Source: Branchiostoma floridae (taxonomy: Eukaryota > Chordata > Leptocardii > Amphioxiformes > Branchiostomatidae). Taken from it: 64,000 bases of DNA. This document shows positions 10,008 to 23,547 of the stretch, piece by piece; position 1 is the first letter of the stretch; each line of letters opens with the position of its first letter. The notes under the pieces are model-generated. The model had not been told where the DNA came from, did not search any database, and worked only from the letters and a program-made list of their open reading frames with translations. Position numbers and translations under genes: made by a program. The stretch spans positions 8,002,877-8,066,876 of the forward strand of contig NC_049987.1 in NCBI RefSeq assembly GCF_000003815.2. Direction: 5' to 3'.

Positions 10008-10375
10008 TAGCATTATCTATTTCTATATGAGTATGAGACTATGACTCAAAACAATCATGGCAATGAGCCAAGCAACTAGAATAAAAATGGCTGAGGATAT
10101 TTTTCCGAGGAGGATTTACTCATCCAAGTGACCTGAAACACCGACCGACTCAAGAGAAGGAAAACTCTAAGAAACCCAGCCGGACTCTGGTGGCTGTGAG
10201 CAGAGTTGGTGTTAGAAAGGGCATTCAACCGTAAAAAGCCCCCCCCCCTTCAAATCCTTGCCAAGTCGTGTTCTGTGTTTGATTTGCTGCCCCAGGCGAA
10301 CATGATGGATGGAGAGCAGCAGTTAAACCAAAACGTTTAAAACTCCTGCTACAGGGAAGAACGGACGCTAAACCG

Positions 10376-10378
<3 letters not shown>

Positions 10379-10406
<28 letters not shown>
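10379..10406. repeat. (AG)n microsatellite
   Basis: About fourteen uninterrupted AG dinucleotides, intronic. Confidence 0.95.
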
Positions 10407-10409
<3 letters not shown>

Positions 10410-11277
10410 AAAGACAGAAATTGATACCAACATGTCCAAAAGCAGCTCCCCTCATGATCCTTTCTGGGTCTGGATCTGGACTGAAACCTTCTTGTTGGTC
10501 TGTTCAAGTCGTTTCCAGAAATTAAAAAACATGGTGCTATAAATTGAAAAACATGACACTATAAATAATCCCTAACCTTTCAAACGTGTTGACCTTCATA
10601 CTGCTGGTCACATTGACCTTGGTCAACAGATGTTAGGAGTGACCTTTGGACTTGAGCTTACTAATTACAGTACGGGCTGATTCTGTTTCTAAGTGGCTAG
10701 GATCTAAGTTGTATGTTGCCATAGAGATAACTAGTATATCTGGGAATCTTACATGTACTTTAATAAGGACAATCTTTTGAATTTGACTTTGAACAACGAC
10801 AAGTGATATGACCGCGTATCTTTGTAGAACAGTTCTGAATAGTTTTTGATTTGACCGACAGTCATCCTAGTTCATTTACCGGGGTTCCCATACTCTCCCC
10901 TCACCAACCAAGCAACTGGAGAGTATCGTAGCTCAGGTAAACTAACAAGGATGACTCTCAGGATAACTTTATGTGGCTAAGCTTGAAAGTTCATCAGTTA
11001 GCGTGTTGGCAGAAATCATTCTGAATCTGAATTGACATTATCATTCACTGCTCACATGCAGAGTCACATGACACATCTCAATATCATGACATCACAAAGG
11101 TAGTGGATTCCTCACTTTTTGACAGGTGTTGGATAGTTGAAACTTTGGGTAAGCTCAATTTTAGGATACTACAGTTCAACCTTGCTTCAGTTCAGGAGGC
11201 TGTTAAACAAGACCCTGTTAATTCACCTCTGAACAGACTTGGACAGGAAATAGCCTCTTTTGGGTGGAATGTTGGCA

Positions 11278-11325
11278 GATTTCCAAACTCCTCTCTGATT
11301 GGTCAGAAAGGGAGGTGTGTCTGGG
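11278..11325. repeat. Short dispersed repeat, also at about 15295-15340
   Basis: TTTCCAAACTCCTCTCTGAT followed by TGGTCAGAAAGGGAGGTGTG is matched by a diverged copy at about 15296 (TTTCCAACCCCCTCTGTGAT then TGGTCAGAAAGAGTGGTGTG). This suggests a dispersed repeat whose full ends I could not define. Confidence 0.5.
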
Positions 11326-11699
11326 GGAGTGTACATGCTGGAAAATCACTGGCTTGGCCAGCCTCCCTGTCCTGTTTATTTTTGGGGATTTGGTGTGATG
11401 TCCATTTCTGGACCTGAATGCCAAAACAGCTGTTGGGTGATGTCTCCAACTGCTACTGTGGACAATTACAAATCCCTTAGCTACTGGGCACATGGGCATC
11501 ACCTAAATATTAAACCTTGTGTCATGTGTATGTACGTCCATCTATTTGTTTAATGAAAGTAAAGCAGAATCTTTGGAACTCTGACTCCTTTGTCTGACCA
11601 AAGTTAATACAGGGAAGGTGTAAATGTGTAAAAGTTACAGTAAGTTCTTTCTGAGGCAATGTGTGTGTGAGGCAGTGAGGCCAAGTAATCAGACAAAAC

Positions 11700-12306
11700 C
11701 TCCATAGTCTTCCTATCGTACTGTTTACGCCCACCTTGGTCTTCCATCGCTCACCTTTCGCCGCAAATTCCACACACTGACTGCCCTATTCAAACTGAGG
11801 AATGGACACTGCCCACCCCACCTCTGCAACCTCGTTCCCACTACCAGATCATCAGCCATTCAATCCAGATACCCTCTTAGAAATGGAAACAACTTGTCAA
11901 TACCACTTCCCAAAAGCACAAGAACTCAGAAAACCTTCTTCCACAGAGCCACTCAGTTATGGAATAATCTCACACCCGAAACACAAACAGCTCCCACAAT
12001 ATCATCCTTCAAGGCCAAAGCCTGGCTCTCACTCGGTGACCCATTCTCTGTGAACTAATGTAACTATGTCTTTTGTACAGATTGTATAGATATGTATATA
12101 ATGTAAATTTTGTAACCGTTTTGCTTAAACAATGTAAGTTAACGCTGGTGATTTTATGATTCTGTGTTTATTGCAGAAAATTGTATTTGTTATATTTAAC
12201 ATGTATGTATTCTCTCCCAGGGCTAGCCCTTGACAATAGCCCATGGCTAGTTGGGCAGCCCTGGCTGTACGCACTCAGCCGAACGAATAAATAAATAAAT
12301 AAATAG
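11700..12306 (+). mobile_element. 3' end of a non-LTR retrotransposon (LINE), 5'-truncated
   Basis: From about 11717 a plus-strand frame runs open to TAA at 12056-12058. It reads SYRTVYAHLGLPSLTFRR, KFHTLTALFKLRNGHCPPH, then FFHRATQLWNNLTPETQTA and FKAKAWLSLGDPF. The 'LPSLxxRRKxHxLxxLFKxxNG ... FFxRAxxLWNxLP ... SFKxxxW' pattern is the extreme C-terminus of the reverse-transcriptase ORF2 of CR1/Jockey-like elements. A 3' untranslated region of about 230 bp ends in an (AATA)n tail at about 12284-12306, typical of such elements. The upstream frame is closed by TAG, so this is a dead, 5'-truncated copy lacking the RT core and endonuclease. It cannot transpose on its own. Confidence 0.8.
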
Positions 12307-12913
12307 TCTTCCTTACAATGCACAACTATTCACACTTGGCCTGTGCTTAAGGTCCAGTTACCAATTAACAGAGAAGTATGGAAATCCCCATGACACATTA
12401 ACTTTTGTCCCAGAATCGACCTGCCAAACTTTCTTTTAATTGCAAACCCATTCAGGCAGGCTCACTGCTTTGTTACTACAGCACAATAGTTAAAACTGAC
12501 TGAGGGGAGAATTTTCTAAGCAGGTACATTTGTATACATGTCCTCTTACTTATAACAAACAGAAGACTGTATTGTTACCCAGGTTCACCAGTGCTATTCT
12601 AGTGCAATGCACCTGATGAAACATCACACTTCACACACCTTGAAAATGGTGATGTCATACCATTACATCAGCGTCTACCAATCACGAGATATCGTTGTAA
12701 CAAACAATATCCAGGATGAACGCATGTTTGCTGAAAACAGTTTATGCCATATATTGCAGTACATGAAACGTTACAAGGACAATTTACAGGGACATGCTGT
12801 AAGATGGATGGACTCTTTATTTATGTTGCTATATATATGAAAAGGGTATGATGAAATCCCAGAGCCGTGACTGTCAGACTCAAACTGCCCAGAATTCAAG
12901 CTACTTGTGGTAA

Positions 12914-13280
12914 CAGGGCTCGAAATACTGGGTGCATGTGCACCCAGGTGCACCAAAAATTGGAGTTGTGCACCCAATTATTTTCTGTGGGTGTTCAGGG
13001 TGCACCCAAATATTTTCTTGGATCTATGTATGTAAATATATCAAAGTATAATAGTATACATCATATTCTTGACATCTAAGTGTTAGAAAGATAATAAGTA
13101 TGTCTGTCATGGTACATTGTACTTGTTTAAGAATTTGATAGTATGTAACTAGATTTTGTTATTAGGTTTTTCTGACATTCTACTTAAATCCAAGTGGTGC
13201 ACCCAAAAGTTTTTTGGTGCACCCAATTTTTTAAGCTGGGTGCACCAGTGCACCTAATCCCCAAAACGAATTTCGAGCCC
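12914..13280. mobile_element. hAT-like non-autonomous element with 8-bp target duplication
   Basis: Ends are CAGGGCTCGAAAT and ATTTCGAGCCC(TG), flanked by near-identical 8-mers TGTGGTAA and TGCGGTAA. The interior repeats GGTGCACCCA many times in both orientations, making a strongly folded subterminal region at each end. An 8-bp duplication and CAGGGCTCGAAAT termini are typical of hAT-family elements. Short open frames that span it are shadows. Confidence 0.8.
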
Positions 13281-16200
13281 TGCGGTAATGAATTCATAGT
13301 CACAGAACTACATTCAATGATTGTGTGTTTAACAAGGAACAATTCATTACACTCCAGTAGGATTCTCACACGTATGTCTGTGATGATTTTGCTCTTGCCA
13401 ATACTTTTGGGGTATGTCTGCGTAATGCAAACTCCACAGTTTATCAATCATGATTTGATCAGGCTATAGTAATATATCCTATAACCAATATATTGAATAT
13501 GGACATGTTGCATCACTATTACCGTAGTTGATACAGTCATGCAGCAGAAATTTTGCCAATGCTACATGTAACTTCTCATGACCCTTAGATTCATATAATT
13601 TCCTCTCTGGATACACGGTGATCTAGATACCACATTAGACACATACTGACCTCTGCATATTCCCAGCTATGAGAACAGCTGGTAGGAAACCTTTGACATC
13701 TGACACAGTGACAGGGACAACAGTCTTGTTCACACAAGTGAGGACTAGGATTGATATACCAGAACAACTACTAAGTACCAACCTGCTTGTTAAAGACAGG
13801 CATATGTCTCATAACTTTAGGAAACTGGTTTCAGATTGACTCAGTCAAGGCAAAATCTTATCAGGTATCTCCAACAATTACCAAGGTTCAATCAATACCA
13901 GTGTACAATGTATAACATCAGAGTCTACACTACAGACCACCCAAAACAGCACAGCACCAGTCCTACAGTCTGTTGAACATTTTTCTTATGATATCACACC
14001 AACAACTACTGTACAAACATAGTTACATACACATTTGTATGATCTATGCTGACAGTAGCTCAGGGAAGTGAAACTGTATGTTTGACCATTTGCAATGGAT
14101 AGAAATGTTCTAGCTAGCACTAGCAGTATGGACAAGTGCATACATGTACATCATCATGCAACAAAGCAGCCATCCCTTACCATGCCTACTGACACAGCCA
14201 CTCTCCATACCAAATCCCGGTGGGACTCTATCGTGTCTCCCAGCGAAGGTTGTGAGAACGATCTCATCACTAGTCCTGGCATCTTCCTCGGTGTCCCAAA
14301 AATACTTCCTACATGCATGCATGAACCCTGCCAGTTCCCCTATAACCAATCTGCGGGCAGGTCCACCTTCCACATTGCATCATCACCAGCTGGCTTAAAA
14401 TATCCACAGGACTGTCCTGATTGGTTGGTTGCTGTTGCCCAGGAATCACACCAGCTGAAAGGGACAGTTTGTGTGCCTACAACTTTAATCACTCACCTCC
14501 TCCTATTGGTCCATTTGAAAAGGGTCTTCGCCTTACATACAGAATGTTGACTTTACTTAGTTTAATATTTAACTTTTCTTTGGCATAATATTGGCAAGGT
14601 GAGGTTGGCAAGGTGGCAACTGCTTTAACGAACTGCTGACTTATGAGTTAAGATTTGCACAATACTTGATACAAATGTAGTAGTTGATGCAGCAGCTATC
14701 AGTATTATTAGAACTTTCTAAATGTTGTTATTTCAGGAACTTTTGAAGCTACAAATTTATGCTGTACATTGGTGACCGACAAGAGAGGCAGAAAGCAGAA
14801 GTAAGAAATTCACCCAAAATGTCTGAGGTAGTGTTATGATTTCAAAGGATAAGATCAGTACAGTTACAATGGTTAGCTTTTTTTAGCCAACAGTCAATAG
14901 ACCTTTGAATCACTTTGAATGTTCAAGCACAAACTAATGAGTTGTTACTATAGTAACATTACAATGCTCTCATGCCTAGCAATGATGTCATGTGAACTGG
15001 TGTCCCAGATTACAGGTGTGTTGGTTTCTATCACACCTGTTCTCCCTTCTCCAGGTGCTCAGTGTTACCTCTAATACTTAGTAATAGGTGTGTGGGAGAC
15101 AAACTTGTACACGTGTGTATGACAGTCATTGTTGAATTTCTATTCAATCAATGCCACATGATTCTTGCAAATAATTACTTTGAAGAAAAATTACCAAATG
15201 TTTTCATGAATGGTGAATTAGCTGTAAGAGTTGTAAATTTATGAGTGACCGCAGATTTGGACAGGATGCCTTTATGCTAGAGTAAGTTTGGAAAATTTCC
15301 AACCCCCTCTGTGATTGGTCAGAAAGAGTGGTGTGTCTGTGGTGTGTGGTGGGTGTGAGGCATTGTGTTCAGAAATGCCAAGTTGATACTGTATGTATGA
15401 AGGAAGACATGCAAAGTGAGGCTAATACTGGAACAGTACGACCACTGTATGTCCTTCCCTGCTTCCACATTTAAAAGACAGGGAGAAAGTAAAAGGGATC
15501 CTATATCATATATCACTCAACAGCATCTAATATCTATATACATTGTTCAAGTCAACACTTGATCGGCACCAAGTTCAGAATGGCCATCTTTATGCAAAAT
15601 TCATGTAACATTAAATGAAGCTTGAAGTGTTAAAGTAAGGCAAAAGTAGACCATATTCAAAATGCAAAAAATGTAACTGGGACATACTTACCCACATAGC
15701 AACCATGGTATCCACACACATTGTCAAGTGCACAGTAATACTAATATCAAAGCTCTGAGGCCAGAGCGGATCTCTGTTATTGTTAACGTAGCCTGCTAGA
15801 GCATTATTGATCTTGCCAAGACAGACGCACCAAGCAGCACGTAGGCATAACGGCTTCATTATAGTCACCTGATCTGATATGGCATGCATACAATATGGAA
15901 AAGATGTGCAGAATATTGAAATAACAGTTCAAACACCAACTCTAAGGGTTGTGGTATCAATTTTTTTCCAACAAAAAAAAGCAAAACAATGGGGCAAGCT
16001 ATTGAGCTGGTTGAATAGTGTATAATTATGTACAAAAGGGCTCTGGCATGACCATCGGTCAATCTAATAAATTTCCCACTTTTGGCAGAATCTTTAAGGA
16101 TAAGGGGGTGCTGAAATTGAAATCATATGGGGATAATGCGCCTTTTCCAAAATTGGATTAGGTATAGTTCTGCACTGTAGTTTCTTCTCTGGCTTTTCAT

Positions 16201-19200
16201 GTTTGATTGATAACTGCATAAATGATAAAATTGCTATCACTGAAAAGTGTCAAAATACTACGCTTGCACAGGAATAAACTTTGATTGCAATAATTAAGGT
16301 AAGGCTATTATTTCTGGATAATCAAATATGTGTCCTGAGGAAGATTGTCTGGTTATGTAGCACTAGTCTAGACAGGGAGAGGCAAAAGTCATGATGCCTC
16401 AAAATCACTGCACCATTTTTGTGTTTACACTTAGAACCATTCAACTGGCGTGTTTTATGATATCAAAGCATCATAAAGCCCTGACAATTGCATACTAATG
16501 CCTATGTTAGCTTAGCTGTGCATACAGAAAGCACCTTGAGTAAAATATTTTGTGACAGTCAATGTCAAGTAAATTGGTAGGTATCTAAACTTAAAAGGAA
16601 TCTACCGGTTGGACGGGGTTATTGTCAAACTTTCTTATTGCCCCCCACTTAGTTTAATTTCAAACAGTACCTGAATAAAACTTGTTCCACAATAGCCTTA
16701 TTCAGTCTGGTTGGTTACTCTAGAAGTAGGACAAGGACGGCTTTAATGTTTGGCTTTGTATGGTAAGTGTGTTTGGCACAAGCAAATATCACCATAGTAC
16801 CTGCACCACCTACCTAGCAGTAGTGGTATAGGTCTATTGTGCCCAGGGGGTAGAGCTCTCAGTGTACATTCACAACCTTAAGACATTATTTCTTATAGAA
16901 TCATGTGTATAAGGTTAAATTAAAACAGCTACTTCTCAGAAAGATGAAACTGAAATATCCTAAATTATCCAGATTATGCAGTCCAACATGTTACTGCTAA
17001 TAATTTTTTAAACCAAAATTACTCCCTGGTAACAAGGAAAGTGGTTTGCTCCATCATTAATTTATATTAAATAATCATGATATATGTGTATTCCTTAAGA
17101 GCTCTTGAAAGGGTTGGATTATGTTGCTACATAGAAATACAAACACAGATATATGAACATACAAAATGCTCTTTAATATTAAACATTTTATGAGGTATAA
17201 GCTTGTAAACCAATCACAATCAATGCATATACCTGTATCTAACATGCAGAAGTACAGTGACCTTTCTCCTGACACCAGAGCATATTTGATCAACCTTTAC
17301 CTCTGCCCCTCTAGTGTTGTAAAGCAATATAGCCATATCTTCAATCACCCTTAAAGTCTACAATCTTGCAGTGGTCAAGGACATATCAAGCAAGATTTTA
17401 CTGTCAAGAGCTGGGATCTGGAATGAAAAGTCAATTAGATCTACTGTCTGTTTCAGCTGTAATGGCTTCTTTACTCTCATTGAATATGATCGTGTACACT
17501 TGTGCCAACAATTGGACGGTAAAATTAAAGCTGCTCTAGGTTAATCATATCAAGCCTTGTATGAAAAAAAAATAGCCTTTACAATAGGTTATTATCATAA
17601 GCGAAATAACCTGACTGACCATACTATTTAGGGATGTCTTCCCAAATGTTTCTTGTGTTTTCCAGCAAGTACATATTCATTGGGCATGACTGGTACTTAC
17701 TGACTACAGGGTCTTCAAAGTTTTTAGTTACCCTATCAGAAAGATAAGCTCACTATATAACTGTACGTGCGACATGCGACGTATCTCTAATCTATTTCTT
17801 TCTACCAACCATCCCAACTGTTCTTAGCATGCATATGCCCTGCCTAGAAACCCTGACAACACCCTACCCAGGTGGGCAATTTACATTGTAAACTTCTCAC
17901 CTGTAAAAAATCACAGGTGACCTTGCATATTGCACAGGCAGGTATGTAAACACCTGTCTACTTCAGGTGGCGGTATATCTTAATTTATCTTCCACATTAC
18001 GATTATGACCTTGGAAACAGTGTGTTGCACCGAGCAACCAGGTATTTATTTCCAGCCCAACATGACAACAAATGTTCTGATTCTGTAATGGACTGAGTGT
18101 ATCAATGCAGACCATCAGTGACCGGAATTCTACTTGATCTCTCGTGAACTGTGGTGGACGGGCACCACTTTAGGTTGTGGGTGAAAAGTGGAGTGCTCAG
18201 CCCTATATTTCAGATTGGCAAAAAAGCAAGATGACAAAATTGTGTATGTGGAAGGATATTTCACAGCATTGCCTTACTTGCCAGTGTCCTGTAATTGATA
18301 GGGAAATTTGTCAACCAAACTTTGTGTAATTGCCTTCCTTGATTTTTGGGAATCTTCTGAATTCATGTTAATTAAGTGTTGTGGGGGACCCCTTGAAACC
18401 CTGTTAGGTAATTTACTTAGGTAAATTGAACTGTGTGTGTGTGTGTGGTTAGGAAGACTTCAAAATATACAGTCTGATACAAGGATGCTGGGAAGATTAG
18501 GAAGAGCCTGCTATGGAGCATTGACGAATATTGCCTTATTGTCGTAATACCGAAATCATTGAAATATTACTAGATGTGCCCTTAAAAAGGCTTCCCCAAA
18601 AGTGTTGCTTGTGTGACCCAAGACCATACATTTGACCATACAAAGTGAGCCAGCATCAGCGTAAAATATGGAGGCTTTACAAGGCTGACATGGGTACAAC
18701 ATCACTTATCTGCATGCATTATCCCTAGGATCACACCACTTAAGTGTGGGCATGTGACTCCTACCTTCAACAAATGGCTTACTTTGACCCATGGTACTAC
18801 AGCAGGTTTACTGACTTTACCTAGGAGATGACAGATGTGAGAAAGACATCCATGTCAAAACTTCATGTACCACTTCCCTCAGACCTGAAAACAGCTATGA
18901 CCAATTTGGCTCGAAAACCTCACACTCTTGATGGTCCCCAGGTACAACATAGATATCAAATGCCTCTAACCAAGCACTACATAACATATCTTACACTTAT
19001 TGTCAAATGGCAGTGATACAGATTTCTCAATAAACCATTACCGCTGCTGGCAGAAAATATGACTACATAATTTGTACTCTAATGGCTTTTGGAAACTTTT
19101 CTATTATCGCAAAAAACAGATGGTAGTCCCCTTGACAGGTGCCCCTCAAAATCATACCAATTATCACAACAGGTGTCCCTGTATACATGTGTGTGAGTCT

Positions 19201-20769
19201 GTAACATTTGGCTGCTTCTGCTTCCAACCTCCCTCTCCAATTAAATCTGAGAACACCCAGCGGGCCTCTCCTTGTCTAGTGTCTAGGTTACAGCAAAGCT
19301 ACAGACAGATGTAGTTTATAGTTGAATTTTCAAACTCTCCTGTTAGTCATTTTAGCAACAGATTTATAATCCCTCTTGTGCATCAACCATTGAGTCTTGT
19401 TTTATTTTTCTTTTGCACACAATTTAGAACTCCTAACATTCGACTTAATGCAATTCTTACTAAGACATCTGACAGGCTACATTCAACAAAGAAATAATTA
19501 AGTCCTCTAATAGGCCCTGAATGCTTCTTTGTATCTTCTGACCCAGAAGAAATGGTCTTTACAGTAGTGTAAATATTTCATTTGACTCACAACTACTGTG
19601 TCACCACTTGAAGTAACCTATGTCTGTCACAATTGCCGCAGTCATTCATTACCACACAAGTAACTTCAATTAACCATGTCCAGGGCAACATTTGAATAAG
19701 AAAAAAATCAATTTTATCCAAGGTAGCAGACTTCCGCTGACCTATTCACGCTGCATGCACCAATAACAGGCAGAAAACGGTCTGATCAATAATTGTAGGT
19801 ACCCATAGGTGAAAATTGTTCCTGCCGAATGATAGTAGTACTTTAATGGACGAGCCTTAAGCAGTATTGTCTTATTTTCTGGCACGAGAATACATGTATG
19901 TCTGCAATCAAATCATTTTATTCATGCATAAAATTATAGTACTGGTTATGATAATGATTCAAACAGGTGGTCTTAACAGGTTAGCGATCTTAAGATTTCG
20001 AAAAGTAAGATCTTAAAGCATCCTTTTATAATATGCATGATTTTTGCCAGTGATACAAACAAGCTATGGTAAAACTTTCAGTGGGTAAAATTAACCCAGC
20101 CTCAGTTCTAGGTGACCTAGGGGGCCCTGCACATCTGTCAAACTGAGGCGAGCGGCCCTGCTAAGTGCATGCTGGGAAGGCTCACATGGAGGAAATTTCC
20201 ACAATGAACGTGCCCTACTTCTTGTGCTGTGGGATATTCAAACCACATACTATAGGCACACACAATACATCCCACAGAGGGCTGCACAGTTCTTGTTAAT
20301 GAATGCCATATACCATGTAGCTCTCTGTAGCTTGGATAGGAATTCTAAGATACAGACAGATTTGAATTGTTTTCAGTTTAAGCTGGTAGAAGAGTCATGT
20401 GACCATCTTTACTGCAGGAATGAATTACCCATTATAAAGTAGCTACAGTCACCATCACGTACAAAAATTCATCTCTTTCTTCAGTATGACAAACGTCTAC
20501 CCTGCTGTTGTAGTCTAAGTCTTGCCATTCGTTCATAATCATGTGTGTCAGATGTGGTAATGCAAGCGTGTGCAGTTCTTTCAGTGCCTGAACCCTATTG
20601 TCATGATCTTTGTCTCCAAACACTACCCAGTAGTCTTTCCACATCAGTTACAAACAATACTATAACGTTGCTTGCGTCAATGTGGTTGGAAATTTTTTCT
20701 GGTTGAACATGCATGAGGTGTTGCTCAGTCACGTACAAACTTACTGTTGCAAAATATAGCCCTGAAGTC

Positions 20770-20848
20770 TAGTCTTGTTAGCTTTGGTCCACTCCCACTG
20801 ATCATTACTCAGTGCCAACAGTGGGAGTGGACTAGAGTAACAAGGCTG
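20770..20848. mobile_element. Short palindromic element (about 79 bp)
   Basis: Inverted arms containing GGTCCACTCCCACTG and CAGTGGGAGTGGAC, with outer arms AGTCTTGTTA and TAACAAGGCT, enclose a short loop at about 20799-20811. Non-coding. Target duplication not clear. Confidence 0.65.
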
Positions 20849-21199
20849 GCATCCATGCCACACAAATTATTGAAAGCAGGAATCTCTCTGAACAGCACAA
20901 GTACAACATGAACTTTCTCTTACGTTAACTAAAAAGAGACTGGGAAGGGATTTCATAGCTCCGTCAAGTCTACTTTGATCGGAGGAAAAATACCAAGGGC
21001 GAGGATACCGAACAACCTAAGCACAAGATAGGCAAGAGATACAGATGAAGAGACCAATGACTACCTTGGTAGTACCAAAGAACAAGCTTAAGGCTCTTGT
21101 CTTTATCCATTGCTTAGAGATTTTTTTCAAACCCCTTGGTTTCACTCATGAAATTCCTTCACATGGATTTGGACATGAAAAACGTTTACCCCAATAATT

Positions 21200-22120
21200 A
21201 ACTTTAATCACATTTTTCCCCCTCTGCTAAAATGAGAGACTTCGGCCCTTATTGATTGACGCATTATTCTAATATTCATGCAGAATTGGCAGATAACAAA
21301 CTGCTCTCTCACATGATCCCTGCAATCTCATCTTTACCCCGACAAAGGCTGGGTTTTGGACCAAATTGATGACTTCATCAATTTTGCTCTTTTGCAGCTA
21401 TACTTTGACATGCAAGATTTGACATGCAAGATCTATCCCTTACAGAAGTTCCAAATTAACTGTGAAATCAACATGGAGATGGTCATTTGCATCTTCCCGC
21501 GCCCAGCATTGGGAAAGAATTATGTATCGATGGAGACAGTGTTTCCCTCCGTTTGTGTTTTTGGTGGGGGACCCCTGCGAAGCTCTCCCGGCGGCGCAAG
21601 GTACCCTGGGACCAGTGCGAGACCGCTCACTCGAGTGCAATCCCCGGGTATGCCGCCGTGAGGCGCCATCCCTCCCAGATGGTCATTATAAGAACCAATA
21701 CAGTGCAATTACAAGACAGGAGTTTGATAAACATTCTCACCCAACTTCCAATTCTATATTATGAGCCTGCACTGAAATGAGCTGTGAACATTGACGTCTT
21801 TAACGCCATAAATGCCAACTTTTCTTCTCCTTTCCCTAACTTCTTCGAAACAATCTTGACAAGTTATTCCACCTTATAAAATGTCAAGCCTTTTTTTACA
21901 TATGATGCTGTCAAACATTGTGACAGAATTTATGACACAAGTTACACTCTCCCCATTAGATTTACGACATAAAACCACCCACACCACCATCAATTTCCAT
22001 CGCATCTCTGTCCACCATTTTTCATGGTTAATTCAGTCGTTCCCATGAATTGCTCATCTGTTCATCAAAGTGAGGCAACTACATCCGCCTTGATGATTAT
22101 GGAGGGGTCACGACTTTTCC
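21200..22120. promoter_or_regulatory. Candidate enhancer region with a GC-rich, structured core
   Basis: The AT-rich flank at 21200-21330 contains TAATTA, TGATTGACG (a PBX/HOX- or MEIS-like word) and AGATAACA (GATA-like). A GC-rich core at about 21487-21690 stands out sharply from the 41-kb intron and has complementary segments (CCGGCGGCGC; GCGCC). The right flank, 21780-22120, has GCCATAAAT and TTTACGAC, CDX-like words. No ORF here shows a domain. The regulatory role is inferred from composition and motif density only. Confidence 0.3.
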
Positions 22121-23029
22121 CCTTCTGCATAAGCACCGCTCCAGGACGGCAATCCATCATGCCCGATCATGGTTGGTATTTGTATCCAAGAATTTGTTCC
22201 CATAATTCCTTGCCAGTCAGTATTTTTCTATGTACCAGAAAAACAGGACTGTTCCATGTCTGTTTGAGGGGGAGACAGGGGAAAGGTGATTTATTGTTGG
22301 GAGCAAGGGGACTTTAAGGTGAAGGGTGCTGAAGTCAAGGGCAAGACGCCCTCTACTGTAATGGCCACATTATGGGGGGGGGGCTTTCTGAGTGATCTGA
22401 TAAATAGGGTTGCAAGATGGTACAAAAGCGTCTCAGGGTGAGGGAAAAGGTCATTGACATTTACTGTATATTGGAACATTCCAGACACAAAGAACTTTGT
22501 CATAAAGGACTACTACATGTATAAAACATTAATGACTCGCTTCCACTTGTTTTACAGCCCTGAAACTGAAGACAGACTCTTGCAGTACCTTGGTAAGATA
22601 TTCCTGACATGTAGCATAGTCAGCATTCTTACACATGTAAGCCTCCCGATGGGAGCTGGACAGCAATATTACATCCCACTCTGGGATGGCTCACCAATAA
22701 TCCAATTGCTGTTTCATCTCTGAGGAGGGGAATCTATTAAGCCACCTGACAGGACAGGACAGGGAACATCTCAAAAATTGTCCGGGACAGGGAACATTTC
22801 AAAACTCCAAACAAAGCTGACCTAGACTAGTTTTGCTGAGTCATTACACAAAAAGACTCTGCAATCACGCATGCATGACTTAGTGACAAACATAAGAGGG
22901 GGATCATCTGGAATCTTACTCTTAGATGTACATGTTTGTTACATCATGGCCAGGACTGTCTCTAGCTTTACATCTTTTTCCTTCCCACTCATTGTTTATG
23001 AGGACAGGTCCTGGAGATAGCTCTGATCA

Positions 23030-23320
23030 TGATGCACAGGCACCTGCTGTGTTTAGCATGTAACTTTACGTGCAGTCAGCAAGTGTCTGTTGTTTGCTGT
23101 TAGCAGGTGCCTGCTATGCTGTCAGCAGGTGTCTGATGTGGCATCACACAGGTGCCTGCTATGCTGTCAGCAGGTGTCTGTTGTGTACTGTTAGCAGGTG
23201 CCTGCTGTGCTATCAGCAGGTGTCAGTAGTGTGCTGTCAGTTGATGATATATATGTGTATCACACAGGTGTGTGTTGTATGCCGTTAGCAGGTGTCTGTT
23301 CTGCTCTAACAGCAAGTGTC
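23030..23320. repeat. E-box-rich minisatellite
   Basis: An imperfect tandem array of units such as GTCAGCAGGTGTCTGTTGTG and GCAGGTGCCTGCTATGCT, spaced about 22-45 bp. CAGGTG occurs about eight times, with at least one CACCTG. The array is intronic. The long open frame across it (repeated CLLC-type residues) is an artefact of the repeat. Confidence 0.8.
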
Positions 23321-23373
23321 ACAGTACAAGAGTTGGTTCTAAGGGTTTACCCTTAATTCATCAACACAAAATA

Positions 23374-23547
23374 CAGTAGAAGCCAGCTAATTGCACAAAA
23401 GATAACCGCACACTTCTGTTAATTGCACAGAATCCCAAAATCCCAAACCGGTACAGTGCAGCTGGATAACTTTGCATTATTGAGCCGCCCGGATAATTGC
23501 ACGAAATATGTTGGCAAATGGGGCATGCAATTAAATGGCTTCTACTG
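23374..23547. mobile_element. Tigger/pogo-like MITE (copy 1)
   Basis: Termini CAGTAGAAGCCAGCTAATTG and its inverted counterpart ending TGGCTTCTACTG are flanked by TA on both sides. Interior words GATAACCGCACACTTCTGTT and TCCCAAACCGGT recur in the copy at 37004-37172. CAGTnGAA... ends with a TA target are typical of pogo/Tigger (Tc1/mariner superfamily). Non-coding. Confidence 0.82.

Noticed and set aside
23070-23288. 72-codon frame with repeated CLLC-type motif
   Set aside because: Repeat artefact of the E-box minisatellite.
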